DNA of 64,000 nt from JAMQKA01 sp043951865 (lineage in GTDB: Bacteria > Bacteroidota > Rhodothermia > Balneolales > Balneolaceae). Below are positions 33,596 to 42,945 of this stretch, in pieces (position 1 is the stretch's first letter; every line of letters starts with the position of its first letter). Below the pieces are notes generated by a model, which was given only the letters and a program-made list of their open reading frames with translations, was not told where the DNA came from and ran no database searches. The stretch is from NCBI RefSeq assembly GCF_043951865.1, contig NZ_JBINJF010000014.1:46646-110645 (forward strand), read 5' to 3'. A program made the position numbers and the translations under genes.

Positions 33596-34951
33596 ATGAT
33601 TAAAGAATTTCTTAACAAAATAAGTTCTAAAGATAATAAGAGTAAAACGGCGTCTGAGAAGATGCTTGAGCGCCGGAAAGCAGTTGTAGCAAATGGCGTC
33701 GGTGTCTTCAATACGGCGACGGTAACTTCAGCCAAGGGCGCCACCATTACCGATGCGGATGGAAAAGAACTGATCGATTTTGCGGGGGGGATCGGGGTGG
33801 TAAATGCAGGCCATTGCCCGGAACCTGTGGTCAAAGCGATCCAGGAACAGGCAGCAAAGTATATCCACACAAGTTTTAATGTGGTTACCTACGAACCCTA
33901 CATGGAACTGTGTGAAAAACTGATCGGGATACTGCCTCATGGATCTGCAACCAAGGCGATGCTGGTAAGCACAGGCGCGGAAGCGGTGGAAAATGCCATC
34001 AAAATAGCGCGACAGGCTACCAAACGACAAGCCGTTTTGTGCTTTACAGGGGCTTTTCACGGGCGAACGATGATGGCGATGACCCTGACGAGTAAAATCG
34101 ACTATAAACTGAATTGTGGTCCTTTTGCGCCTGAAGTGTATCGCCTGCCCTATCCCAATTATTACCGGTACAGCCGCGGCGAGGATAGGGAGGCATTTGT
34201 GGACCTGGAACTAAAACGCCTGCGTGAAAGTGCTCGCAATGTCGTGGATCCTAGGAATATTGCGGCCGTTATCATCGAACTTGTTCAGGGAGAAGGTGGA
34301 ATCAACGTAGCCCCGCAAAAATATGTGGAAGGATTACGCAAATTTTGTGATGAACACGGCATCATGCTCATTTTTGATGAGGTGCAAAGCGGGTTCGGGC
34401 GAACCGGCAAATGGGCCAGCTGGCAACAGTATGGCGTCACGCCCGATATCTCGACCTATGCCAAATCGCTGGGATCGGGTATGCCGATAGCGGCGGTACT
34501 GGGCAAAACGGAAGTGATGGACGCTGCGGCACCCGGTACCATCGGCGGCACGTATATCGGGAACCCGGTTTGCTGCGCTGCAGCCCTGGCGACGATCGAA
34601 TACATGAAAGAGATTGACCTGAATAAGCGGGGAGTTGAAGTCGGTAACATCACACGAGGTCGATTGGAAAAGCTCCAGACCCAATGCCCCCAGATAGGCG
34701 ACGTGCGTGGAATGGGGGCGATGATGGCCCTTGAATTTGTGAAAGACGGCGATCCGCGCCAACCCGACGGGGAGCTTTGTTCCCGCATAGTGAAGGGGTG
34801 TGCCGAACGCGGACTGGTACTGTTGAGTGCCGGTACCTTCAAAAATATTATCCGGATCCTGTCGCCGCTTGTCATACCCGATGAACAGCTTAACCAGGGA
34901 CTCGATATTCTGGAAGAGGAAGTACTCACAGCCTGCGGGGTAGAAGCATGA
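33596..34951 (+). CDS. Class III PLP-dependent aminotransferase (GABA/putrescine type)
   Basis: 451 residues. The family landmarks are FAGGIGVVNAGHCPEPVVKAI, VSTGAEAVENAIKIARQAT, CFTGAFHGRTMMAMTLT, the cofactor-binding Asp in LIFDEVQSGFGRTG, and the Schiff-base Lys290 in YAKSLGSGMPIAAVLG. Class III enzymes that carry this sequence set transfer the terminal amino group of GABA, putrescine, 5-aminovalerate or N-acyl diamines to 2-oxoglutarate or pyruvate. It is the first gene of the amine cluster and overlaps the next gene by 4 bp. With the semialdehyde dehydrogenase at 41370, conversion of GABA to succinate is the simplest role. Confidence 0.93.
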   Translation: MIKEFLNKISSKDNKSKTASEKMLERRKAVVANGVGVFNTATVTSAKGATITDADGKELIDFAGGIGVVNAGHCPEPVVKAIQEQAAKYIHTSFNVVTYEPYMELCEKLIGILPHGSATKAMLVSTGAEAVENAIKIARQATKRQAVLCFTGAFHGRTMMAMTLTSKIDYKLNCGPFAPEVYRLPYPNYYRYSRGEDREAFVDLELKRLRESARNVVDPRNIAAVIIELVQGEGGINVAPQKYVEGLRKFCDEHGIMLIFDEVQSGFGRTGKWASWQQYGVTPDISTYAKSLGSGMPIAAVLGKTEVMDAAAPGTIGGTYIGNPVCCAAALATIEYMKEIDLNKRGVEVGNITRGRLEKLQTQCPQIGDVRGMGAMMALEFVKDGDPRQPDGELCSRIVKGCAERGLVLLSAGTFKNIIRILSPLVIPDEQLNQGLDILEEEVLTACGVEA

Positions 34952-35889
34952 AACCATTTGCCATAGCCGGTGTTCAGATGAAGGTTTCCGCGACCCACTC
35001 CAACGTGGAGATGATGAAAGTGAAGCTGGATATTCTCATGAATCTTTATCCCTGGGTAGAGATGGTTGTGTTCAGTGAACTGTGCGGTTTTGGTCCGCTG
35101 ACCCATACGGCGCAGGAAATACCCGGACCATTTGATTTGGAAATGCAGAAGATGGCCAAGAAACATGGTATCTGGCTGCTTCCGGGTTCTATCTTCGAAA
35201 AAAGAGGAGATGAAATTTACAATACCGCCATGGTGTACAACCCGGAAGGTGAAGTTGTAGCCCGCTATAGTAAGATGTTCCCATTCTATCCCTATGAGGG
35301 CGGGGTTACCCCGGGCAAGGAGTTTTGCGTGTTTGAGGTACCTGAAGTAGGGAAGTTCGGGGTATCCATCTGTTATGATATGTGGTTCCCGGAAACAACC
35401 CGCACACTGGCGGTCATGGGAGCTGAAGTAATTCTGCATCCTACACTTACGGGGACGATCGACAGGGACATTGAACTCGCTATCGCAAGGGCTTCGGCTG
35501 CAACCAACCAGTGCTATTTCATTGATATCAACGGGCTGGATTCCGGGGGCAGTGGTCGTTCCATCATCTGCGGACCTGACGGCAGAGTTATCTATCAGGC
35601 CAGTACGATAGAAGAACTTATACCACTTGAAATAAATATGGAAAAGGTTAAACGGAGCCGTGAACTGGGCGTGTTGCGCCTGGGGCAGCCACTTAAGAGT
35701 TTTCGTGATCACATCGGTGATTTTACGATCTACCAAAATGGGGCCAAACATTCCTATCTGGACTCCCTCGGTCCAATTGCGAAACCAGCCAGAGTGAGTG
35801 AATTGAGAGACCTGAAGATGCAGGAAAAAAATCTGAACAGTACGGAGGACAATATCGAATATAAACGGAATACCGACTCAAACTTATAA
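34948..35889 (+). CDS. Nitrilase-superfamily carbon-nitrogen hydrolase (amidase)
   Basis: 313 residues with the catalytic triad Glu44 (VFSELCGFG), Lys109 (RYSKMFPFYPYEGG) and Cys142 (VSICYDMWFPE). The start codon lies in the ATGA overlap with the aminotransferase stop, so the two are translationally coupled. The family hydrolyses amides, for example N-carbamoylputrescine, omega-amides or aliphatic amides; the extension FPFYPYEGGVTPG resembles the aliphatic-amidase and formamidase side more than N-carbamoylputrescine amidase. The last 35 residues are a charged tail outside the domain. In this cluster it could release an acyl or carbamoyl group from an amine intermediate. Confidence 0.9.
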   Translation: MKPFAIAGVQMKVSATHSNVEMMKVKLDILMNLYPWVEMVVFSELCGFGPLTHTAQEIPGPFDLEMQKMAKKHGIWLLPGSIFEKRGDEIYNTAMVYNPEGEVVARYSKMFPFYPYEGGVTPGKEFCVFEVPEVGKFGVSICYDMWFPETTRTLAVMGAEVILHPTLTGTIDRDIELAIARASAATNQCYFIDINGLDSGGSGRSIICGPDGRVIYQASTIEELIPLEINMEKVKRSRELGVLRLGQPLKSFRDHIGDFTIYQNGAKHSYLDSLGPIAKPARVSELRDLKMQEKNLNSTEDNIEYKRNTDSNL

Positions 35890-36099
35890 ATAGAAACGAG
35901 CCCCTGGTTACTAAATATCAGGCTGTGATAGAAATAGTAAGAGAGAAGGCCGTTGACTACATAGTGCTTAGTGTCAGAACAGGCGTGTTTAAAATTATCA
36001 TCTATGACTAAAAATATTTCTGAAGTGAGGCTGTCCAAAAAGACTCGACAGATAGTTGCACTCATTAATAATTTAGGTTTGTGGAAAAAATGGAAGATT

Positions 36100-36214
36100 A
36101 ATCCTCCTGTCCTTCTTCTCCAAGGAGGAACTCAATGATGAAAAAACAGCTCTTCATATATGCAATGAGCGACCATAAAGTCCCTTTTGGAGAAGAGGGA
36201 TTTAGGGAGATTGA
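36100..36214 (+). repeat. Inverted repeat R3, copy a (left of decarboxylase gene)
   Basis: Starts AATCCTCCTGTCCTTCTTC and ends GAGGGATTTAGGGAGATTGA. Both ends are the near-perfect reverse complement of the ends of R3 copy b at 39181-39292. The rest of the gap 35890-36389 contains no gene that I recognise. Confidence 0.78.
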
Positions 36215-36389
36215 CCACGCCTTAATTATTTAGGTAGCGTTCACCCTTATTGGACTTTTTGGACAGCCTCGGCAGGGGGGATGACCTGACAAAATCAGTT
36301 GAAAATTTACCGGCTCGTAAATGGGCTGTTTTTTATCACCAGGCAGTAGTTCCAAAAGCGGTATTCCTTAAAAATTTAAAGAGAAGAGA

Positions 36390-39122
36390 ATGACAAACGA
36401 CCAAAAAAGCACGGCACATTTCAATGTTGCACAATTACGAGTGGATTTGTGGAATCGACTGCGATCGGAAGTACAATCTATCGTTTCTGATACCTGGGAA
36501 TCCGCGAAAAATACAAATCATAAAAAAGAAGCGCTTGAGCTACTAAAAAACCTGGCAGCTGTTGAACAGTACTACTCATTTCCCGGAAGTAAAAAGGTAA
36601 AAAAACTTCAGAAATCACTGGAAAGAGAAGAGTATGTTGCCGTTTCTAGGTCTGTTGCTGAATTTGTTCGCCAGCTGGTAAGCGACTCGTATCGGAGCAA
36701 TCCTCAATTCATGAAGTATAAAGAGGAAGAAAACCAGGAAGATGAGGGGACAGAACAGGCTCCCCGGGGGGCGCGGAAAAATTATTTTGAAGTCCTGTTT
36801 GTAGACAATCTCTCAAAAAATGAAGAAGAGGCCCTGCGGAGAAAAATAGGTGAACTCAGGGAAAAAGATGAGCACCTGGTATATGACATTACCGTTCAGC
36901 GTTCGTTTCAGGATGCCCTCATTGCACTGCTGATCAACTTTAACATACAGTCGGTGGTCATTCGCTACGCTCCGCCTTTTAAATCGGGAGAGATCAACGA
37001 ACTGCTAAGACCGTTTCTCGAGAAGGTCATTGAATTGGATTACTCCGAACGATCGGAAGAGGAACTTGGCCCCATACTTGGTAAAATCATCAAACAGTTC
37101 CGCCCGGAACTGGATGTGTATTATGTAACCGACACCGCGCTACAGAACCTGAAAGATTCCACGCTGAAAAATTTCCGGAGAATCTTTTACCGGAAAGATG
37201 ATATCCAGGAACTGCATCTTGCCATACTCCGGGGAATCCGCGAGCGATACAAAACCCCGTTTTACACGGCCCTGAAAGAGTACAGCAAAAAGCCGGTCGG
37301 CGTGTTTCACGCCATGCCGATCTCCCGGGGAAATTCGGTCTTCAAATCGCGCTGGATACGGGACTTCGGTGAATTTTACGGGCGCAATATCTGCTTGGCC
37401 GAAACCTCCTCGACATCCGGCGGTCTAGACTCCCTGCTTCAGCCCACCGGTACCCTGAAAGAGGCGCAGGAGATGGCTTCTAGGGCGTACGGTTCCAGGG
37501 AAACATTTTTTGTAACCAACGGCACATCAACCTCCAACAAGATTGTTCAGCAGGCCCTGGTGGAACCCGGGGACCTGGTGCTTATTGACAGGGACTGCCA
37601 CAAATCACATCACTACGGGCTGGTGCTGGCGGGAGCCCTCCCGGTTTACCTGGATTCCTACCCGATAGAAAAATACAGCATGTATGGCGCCGTTCCGCTC
37701 CACGAAATTAAGAAAACGCTTCTGGAACTGAAGTCGGCCGGCCGGCTGGATAACGTAAAAATGCTGTTGTTGACCAACTGCACCTTCGACGGGCTGGTCT
37801 ATAACGTGGAAAAAGTGATGGAGGAGGTGCTGGCCATCAAACCGGACGTGATATTTTTGTGGGATGAGGCCTGGTTTGCATTTGCAGGTTTTACCTATAC
37901 CTATAAGCAGCGAACGGGTATGTTTGTAGCAAACAAGCTGTATAACAAATACCGGTCAGATTCTTACAGGGACAGGTACAAAAATCATATCGAGTCGCTT
38001 TCCGGGGATGAAGTACCGTCCATGCCCGATCCAGGAAAAGTGAAAATTCGCGTGTATGCCACGCAAAGTACCCATAAAACGCTGACCAGTTTCAGGCAGG
38101 GATCCATGATCCACGTATGGGACGAAGATTTCAGGAGGCTGGTCTCCGACAGCTTCCAGGAGGCCTATATGACCCATACCTCCACCTCTCCCAACTATCA
38201 GATTCTGGCCTCGCTGGATGCGGGACGCCGGCAGGTGCAGTTCGAAGGGTACGAGCTGGTTGAGAAAAGTGTGGAGCTGGCGATGTCTGTCCGCGCCAAA
38301 ATTCATGACCATCCTGTACTGAAAAAATACTTCCGGGTGCTCACGGTCCGCGATTTTATCCCCGACGAGTTTCGCCCCTCGGGACTGGATGAATACTACA
38401 CAGACCAGGGAGGCTGGAACCGGATGGAGGACGCGTGGGAGCACGATGAATTTGTTCTGGATCCCACGAAAATTACGCTCGCCGTGGGGCTGTCGGGCAT
38501 TGATGGAGATACTTTTAAAAACAAGTATCTGATGGACCAGTACAACATCCAGATCAACAAAACATCCCGTAACTCCATCCTTTTTATGACCAGCATAGGC
38601 ACTACCCGGGGCAGTGTTGCCTACCTGATCAACACCCTGCTGCATATTGCCGGTAACCTGGATGAGGAGCTTCCGGCACTGAACAAGAAAGAAAAAGATA
38701 TCGTAGAGCAGCGAATAACCTCGCTGATGGAAGATGTGCCGCCCCTTCCCGATTTCAGCCATTTTCATTCCAGCTTTCAAGCCGTTAAGGGTGTGCCCGG
38801 CGGTGATATCAGAAAAGCTTATTTTTTGGCCTACCGGCAGGAAAACTGTGAGTATATCGCTCTTGATGAATGCCTGGATATCCTGGAAAATGGCCGCGAA
38901 CTGGTATCTACAACCTTTGTCATTCCCTATCCCCCCGGATTTCCCGTGTTGGTGCCCGGACAGGTGATCAGCAGGGAAATTATCCGGTTTCTGCTTGTGC
39001 TGGATGTGAAAGAGATACACGGGTACCGGCCCGAACTGGGAGTCAAAGTATTTAAAGAAAAGGTGCTGGGAACAACCGAAACCATTTCAGCCCCGACTGA
39101 AGTGAAGACACAGGAAGATTAA
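36390..39122 (+). CDS. Orn/Lys/Arg decarboxylase, fold type I
   Basis: 910 residues, longer than the 710-760 usual for E. coli biosynthetic or inducible enzymes, with about 270 residues before the PLP domain that include a flavodoxin-like wing part (FEVLFVDNLSKNEEEALRRKI ... DALIALLINFNIQSVVIRYAPPF). PLP domain: ETSSTSGGLDSLLQPTG, YGSRETFFVTNGTSTSNKIV, DRDCHKSHHYGLVLAGA, the cofactor Asp in FLWDEAWFAFAGF, and the Schiff-base Lys563 in QSTHKTLTSFRQGSMI. It decarboxylates ornithine, lysine or arginine to putrescine, cadaverine or agmatine. The substrate cannot be read off. It is flanked by the inverted repeats R3, and stands in the same direction as the other amine genes. Confidence 0.92.
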   Translation: MTNDQKSTAHFNVAQLRVDLWNRLRSEVQSIVSDTWESAKNTNHKKEALELLKNLAAVEQYYSFPGSKKVKKLQKSLEREEYVAVSRSVAEFVRQLVSDSYRSNPQFMKYKEEENQEDEGTEQAPRGARKNYFEVLFVDNLSKNEEEALRRKIGELREKDEHLVYDITVQRSFQDALIALLINFNIQSVVIRYAPPFKSGEINELLRPFLEKVIELDYSERSEEELGPILGKIIKQFRPELDVYYVTDTALQNLKDSTLKNFRRIFYRKDDIQELHLAILRGIRERYKTPFYTALKEYSKKPVGVFHAMPISRGNSVFKSRWIRDFGEFYGRNICLAETSSTSGGLDSLLQPTGTLKEAQEMASRAYGSRETFFVTNGTSTSNKIVQQALVEPGDLVLIDRDCHKSHHYGLVLAGALPVYLDSYPIEKYSMYGAVPLHEIKKTLLELKSAGRLDNVKMLLLTNCTFDGLVYNVEKVMEEVLAIKPDVIFLWDEAWFAFAGFTYTYKQRTGMFVANKLYNKYRSDSYRDRYKNHIESLSGDEVPSMPDPGKVKIRVYATQSTHKTLTSFRQGSMIHVWDEDFRRLVSDSFQEAYMTHTSTSPNYQILASLDAGRRQVQFEGYELVEKSVELAMSVRAKIHDHPVLKKYFRVLTVRDFIPDEFRPSGLDEYYTDQGGWNRMEDAWEHDEFVLDPTKITLAVGLSGIDGDTFKNKYLMDQYNIQINKTSRNSILFMTSIGTTRGSVAYLINTLLHIAGNLDEELPALNKKEKDIVEQRITSLMEDVPPLPDFSHFHSSFQAVKGVPGGDIRKAYFLAYRQENCEYIALDECLDILENGRELVSTTFVIPYPPGFPVLVPGQVISREIIRFLLVLDVKEIHGYRPELGVKVFKEKVLGTTETISAPTEVKTQED

Positions 39123-39180
39123 GGACACCAAAAAACTATCTTTACTAGTTATATCATGCATTAATTTCATTACATGGATT

Positions 39181-39292
39181 TCAATCTGCCTAAATCCCTC
39201 TTCGCCAAGAGGGACTTTTTGATAGACTGCTCGTACTAGCAAATCGCTGCTGAACAACGAGTTCCTCCTTGGAGAAGGAGGACAGGAGGATT
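39181..39292 (-). repeat. Inverted repeat R3, copy b (right of decarboxylase gene)
   Basis: TCAATCTGCCTAAATCCCTC at one end and GAGGACAGGAGGATT at the other; as a unit it is the reverse complement of copy a at 36100-36214, about 112 bp. The central part has diverged. Confidence 0.78.
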
Positions 39293-39348
39293 GACCCTGT
39301 ACTCCATAGAAATAAACAAATTACTTTCAATTTAATCACAATATAACC

Positions 39349-40836
39349 ATGGCTAATACGACTAAAGAAGTAAAAACACTGAAGGGCTTATCCGACATCC
39401 GGCGATTTTTTCACCGCAATGAAACGCCGATCTATTTTATAAGCGCAACCAATTTCAACTTGTTGGGGGCAGACGAATGGATAAAGAGTTTTAAATTTAT
39501 CTGTCACATCAACTGCTTTGACGGGTTGCATCCCAATGTATTTTCACCAAAAGAGGAGATGCCGCACGAGGAATTTGAAAGCATCGAAGATATCAACAAC
39601 TATCTGCTTGAGCACCCTGAGGTGACCGATTACTTAAAATCCCGTAAAAGGAACGGAGAGACGGGCAAGGCGATGTTCCTGATGTTTGATGAAGAAACGG
39701 AAAAACTGGCCAAAAAACGAGGCCTGGAAGTCTGTTTCCCATCAGCCAAAATGCGTACCTCTATGGATAACAAGGTGAACACCAACCGCATTGCAGAGAA
39801 AGCGGGTGTAGCGTGTGTGCCGTATGTGCTTTCAAAAGTCAAAGATTATGACCATTTGCGGCAGGTCTCCAAAAAGCTGGGTGAGGACTTGGTTATCCAG
39901 ACGCCCTTCGGAGATTCCGGGCACACCACCTTCTTTATTTCCGACAGCGAGGGTTTTGAAAAACACCGGGAAGAGATCGTCAAGGAGAATGAAGTAAAAA
40001 TCATGAAGCGGATCAATTGCCGGGGCTCGGCTATTGAGGCCTGCGTCACGCGCCACGGAACGATCGTCGCCCCGCTGATGACCGAAATGGTCGGTTTCCC
40101 GGAACTGACGCCCTATAAAGGCGGCTGGTGTGGGAATGAAATATACGCCGATGCTTTTACCCCTTCCATTCGTGAGAAAGCGCGCCAATATACACAGTTA
40201 CTCGGCGACCAGCTCAGAGAAGAGGGGTACAAGGGATACTTTGAGCTGGATTTCCTGATCGACCAGGACAATGGCGAAGTCTATCTCGGAGAACTTAATC
40301 CCCGGGTTACCGGGGCCAGTTCCATCACCAATCACGCCGTATTTGCCCTGGCTGATGCACCGCTGTTTATGTTTCATCTGCTTGAGTGGATGGATGTACC
40401 CTACGAGTTGAGTATCGAAGCGATTAACGACCGGTGGTCCCAGCCTGAAAATATTGACAGCTGGAGTCAGCTTGTCATCAAGCACACCAAAGATAGTATC
40501 GAATATATTAAAGAGGCTCCCTCTTCGGGAATCTGGAAGCAACAAAAAGACGGAACCATCACATTCGACCGGATGGATTCACACAGGCGCGCCGTCGAGT
40601 CAGAGAACGAGGCGTTCTTTTTACGCATCGCCGAGAAGGGAAAGTATCTCTACGAAGGAGCTGATATGGGAATCCTGGTAATGAGAGGTCGGTTGATGAC
40701 GGATGATTTTACATTGACGGAACGCGCCAAAAAATGGATCAAAGCGATTCACGAGCGTTACATCACGGAGATACCGGATGATACTGAGGAGCTAGACGAA
40801 AAGATGTCTGATCTTACCGGGTTTAAGCTGGTGTAA
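39349..40836 (+). CDS. ATP-grasp ligase (biotin-carboxylase-like), amine-cluster type
   Basis: 495 residues. An N-terminal alpha/beta part (about 25-140) is followed by an ATP-grasp fold: KVNTNRIAEKAGVACVPYVL, the glycine-rich loop in VIQTPFGDSGHTTFFI (about 183-197), MKRINCRGSAIEACVTRHG, and the Mg-binding set in YFELDFLI (Glu299/Asp301) and VYLGELNPRVTGAS (Glu315, Asn317). It should form an acyl-phosphate and join a carboxylate to an amine or thiol. No biotin carrier domain or carboxyltransferase gene is near, so true biotin carboxylase activity is unlikely. Lying between the decarboxylase and the aldehyde dehydrogenase, it may acylate the amine product. Confidence 0.82.
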   Translation: MANTTKEVKTLKGLSDIRRFFHRNETPIYFISATNFNLLGADEWIKSFKFICHINCFDGLHPNVFSPKEEMPHEEFESIEDINNYLLEHPEVTDYLKSRKRNGETGKAMFLMFDEETEKLAKKRGLEVCFPSAKMRTSMDNKVNTNRIAEKAGVACVPYVLSKVKDYDHLRQVSKKLGEDLVIQTPFGDSGHTTFFISDSEGFEKHREEIVKENEVKIMKRINCRGSAIEACVTRHGTIVAPLMTEMVGFPELTPYKGGWCGNEIYADAFTPSIREKARQYTQLLGDQLREEGYKGYFELDFLIDQDNGEVYLGELNPRVTGASSITNHAVFALADAPLFMFHLLEWMDVPYELSIEAINDRWSQPENIDSWSQLVIKHTKDSIEYIKEAPSSGIWKQQKDGTITFDRMDSHRRAVESENEAFFLRIAEKGKYLYEGADMGILVMRGRLMTDDFTLTERAKKWIKAIHERYITEIPDDTEELDEKMSDLTGFKLV

Positions 40837-40880
40837 CAGGTTTACCGGATAAATCCTGGACCGGCATTACAGCCAATAAT

Positions 40881-41326
40881 CTTGGAGTGGGTGTTCATTT
40901 TTTCGGTGAGGAAAAAACGAACCAAAAAACTCACCATAAAATCCCAGATAGTTACGTCTGCAGCCACTTAGCCGGGGCACTGCTTTTTCTCGTTAGCTAC
41001 TGTTAAAACTATTTGAAGCAGGGATTTTCTGGACTTGAAGGCTGCCACATATATCGGGCCGGCCTATGGATTTCTGAGCCGATCCGGGCAAACGCAGCGA
41101 AGGCGTTAAGAAAGAAACCCTGCGGAGGATTGCGGGAAAGATCAGAAGCGCGGAAAATCTCTTTTTGTGGGGAGATACTTTTAACGTAAATATCTGAGTT
41201 TCTTTTAGCCGCAGCGAAGTGCAGCCAGGTGAAGAAATCCCCTGCCGGTGATTTTTTGGGTTCGTTTTTGTTCATACAAAAAGGAACATTTAGTAACGGG
41301 AAAAGGGCTAGAATGACTTTTTGAGG
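40881..41326 (+). repeat. Dispersed ~430-bp repeat R2, copy b
   Basis: Contains GTGTTCATTTTTTCGGTGAG, CACCATAAAATCCCAGATA, GGATTTTCTGGACTTG, CGGGCAAACGCAGCG and, at the end, GTTCGTTTTTGTTCATAC with AAAAGGGCTAG. It closely matches copy c 2 kb downstream. The small frames in it (for instance on the minus strand ending near 41009) are not considered genes. Confidence 0.78.
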
Positions 41327-41369
41327 AAGGAAGCCCCAATAAATTTTCAAATTTCAAAACAGGCACAAC

Positions 41370-42752
41370 ATGAAAGAAAACAAACAGAACACGTTCAAAA
41401 GCATAAATCCCTACAACGGTGAGGAAATCGCCAGCTATACCGAACACACCGAAAAAGAGGTAAACAGTATCCTGGAAAAATCGCTGGAGGCTTTTGAATC
41501 ATGGCGTAAAGTGCCGATCCGGGAAAGAAGCCAATTAATGCGAAAAGCCGCCGGCTTGCTCAGGAAAAATGTGGACCGATATGCCCGCACCATGACCCTT
41601 GAAATGGGAAAGCCGATTGGTGAGTCCAAAGCGGAAATAAACAAATGCGCATGGGTTTGTGAGTTTTATGCCGAAAATGCGGCCCGTTTCCTGGCGGACG
41701 AGATCATTGAAACCGAGGCGTCCGAGAGTTTTGTGAGTCATGACCCGATCGGTCCCGTGCTGGCTATTATGCCCTGGAATTTTCCATTCTGGCAGGTATT
41801 TCGTTTTACGGCTCCGGCCCTGATGGCCGGAAATACCGTCCTGTTAAAACATGCCTCCAACGTTTTCGGCTGTGCCACGCATATTGAAGAACTGCTGCGG
41901 GAGGCCGGTTTCGCGGAGGGCATTTTCCAAAATCTTTTTATCCACCATGACAGGACGGAACAGATCATGGCCAGCGACATCGTACGGGCGGTAACCCTGA
42001 CGGGCAGCGAACGGGCAGGTCGGGTCGTGGGCAGCCTGGCGGGCAAGCACTTGAAAAAGTCGGTGCTGGAGCTGGGAGGCAACAATGCCTTCATCGTCTG
42101 GGAAGATGCCGATATGAAAGAGGCGGTGAAAACCGGGGTAACGGCCAGAATGCTGAACAGCGGCCAGAGCTGTATTGCCGCCAAGCGATTTATACTCGTC
42201 GGGAAAGCATATGACAAGTTTGTTCCGGATTTTTTAGGACAAGTCAAGTCTCTTAAGAAAGGAGATCCGATGGATGAATCTACGGAACTGGGACCACTGG
42301 CCCGGAAGGATCTGGCCGATCAGCTCTCTGAGCAGGTAAAAAAATCGCTTGCCCGGGGCGCCGAACTGTTGACCGGGGGCAGCCAGCAAGAAGCATTTTA
42401 TGAACCGACGGTATTGACCAATGTACAGCCGGGCATGCCGGCTTTTGACGAGGAGACGTTCGGTCCGGTGGCTGCTATTATAAGGGCCAAAGACGAGGAA
42501 GAAGCATTCGAGCTGGCATCACAGTCCAGGTACGGCCTCGGAACTACTCTTTTTACAGAAGATATTGAACGGGCGCGGAAAAGCGTCAGCAACATTCCGG
42601 ACGGGGCATTTTTTATAAATGAACTGGTAAAGTCAGATCCCCGCCTGCCGTTTGGCGGAACCAAAAATTCAGGATATGGTCGCGAGCTATCAAGAGAAGG
42701 AATCCTGGAATTTGTTAACAAAAAAACGGTGTATGTGAATAAGAATGGATGA
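41370..42752 (+). CDS. gabD: NAD(P)-dependent succinate-semialdehyde dehydrogenase-type aldehyde dehydrogenase
   Basis: 460 residues, the length of the short Sad/GabD-like class. Visible are the catalytic Glu in LELGGNNAFIV, the catalytic Cys in LNSGQSCIAAKRFI, the NAD-pocket motifs IMPWNFPFWQVFRFTAPALMAGN and VTLTGSERAGR, and EETFGPVAAI near the C-terminus. It should oxidise succinic semialdehyde or 4-aminobutanal-type aldehydes to the acid. It fits as the last step behind the class III aminotransferase of this cluster. Repeats R2 b and R1 e/R2 c flank it on both sides, so it may have its own promoter. Related aldehyde substrates cannot be excluded. Confidence 0.92.
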   Translation: MKENKQNTFKSINPYNGEEIASYTEHTEKEVNSILEKSLEAFESWRKVPIRERSQLMRKAAGLLRKNVDRYARTMTLEMGKPIGESKAEINKCAWVCEFYAENAARFLADEIIETEASESFVSHDPIGPVLAIMPWNFPFWQVFRFTAPALMAGNTVLLKHASNVFGCATHIEELLREAGFAEGIFQNLFIHHDRTEQIMASDIVRAVTLTGSERAGRVVGSLAGKHLKKSVLELGGNNAFIVWEDADMKEAVKTGVTARMLNSGQSCIAAKRFILVGKAYDKFVPDFLGQVKSLKKGDPMDESTELGPLARKDLADQLSEQVKKSLARGAELLTGGSQQEAFYEPTVLTNVQPGMPAFDEETFGPVAAIIRAKDEEEAFELASQSRYGLGTTLFTEDIERARKSVSNIPDGAFFINELVKSDPRLPFGGTKNSGYGRELSREGILEFVNKKTVYVNKNG

Positions 42753-42800
42753 TTCAATTGTACGATCCATGTTGAGTCCTATCGTCAGGAAACAACTTGT

Positions 42801-42942
42801 AGAGGGCTTTGAAAAATCAGGAGTTTTAATCAAGATCAAAGCCTGAGCGGATTCGAAACCGCAGTTTATATCTCGTAAATGAGGATTTCGAATCCGAGAA
42901 AATGATGATATTGGCCAAAACAACGGTTTTGCAAAGCCCTCT
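42801..42942 (+). repeat. MITE-like repeat R1, divergent copy e
   Basis: Ends AGAGGGCTTTGAAAAA and GGTTTTGCAAAGCCCTCT are the R1 terminal inverted repeats, but the inside is different: a hairpin GGATTCGAAA / TTTCGAATCC replaces the two usual ones. It is thus a same-ended element with another core. Confidence 0.62.
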
Positions 42943-42945
42943 TGT

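Noticed and set aside
39175..39189. Sigma-54-like promoter TGGATTTCAATCTGC before the ATP-grasp gene.
   Set aside because: GG and GC are properly spaced but the rest of the consensus is poor and most of it lies in repeat R3 copy b.
39349..40836. True biotin carboxylase (acetyl-CoA carboxylase subunit) for the ATP-grasp gene.
   Set aside because: There is no biotin carrier or carboxyltransferase gene near it, and the context is amine metabolism.
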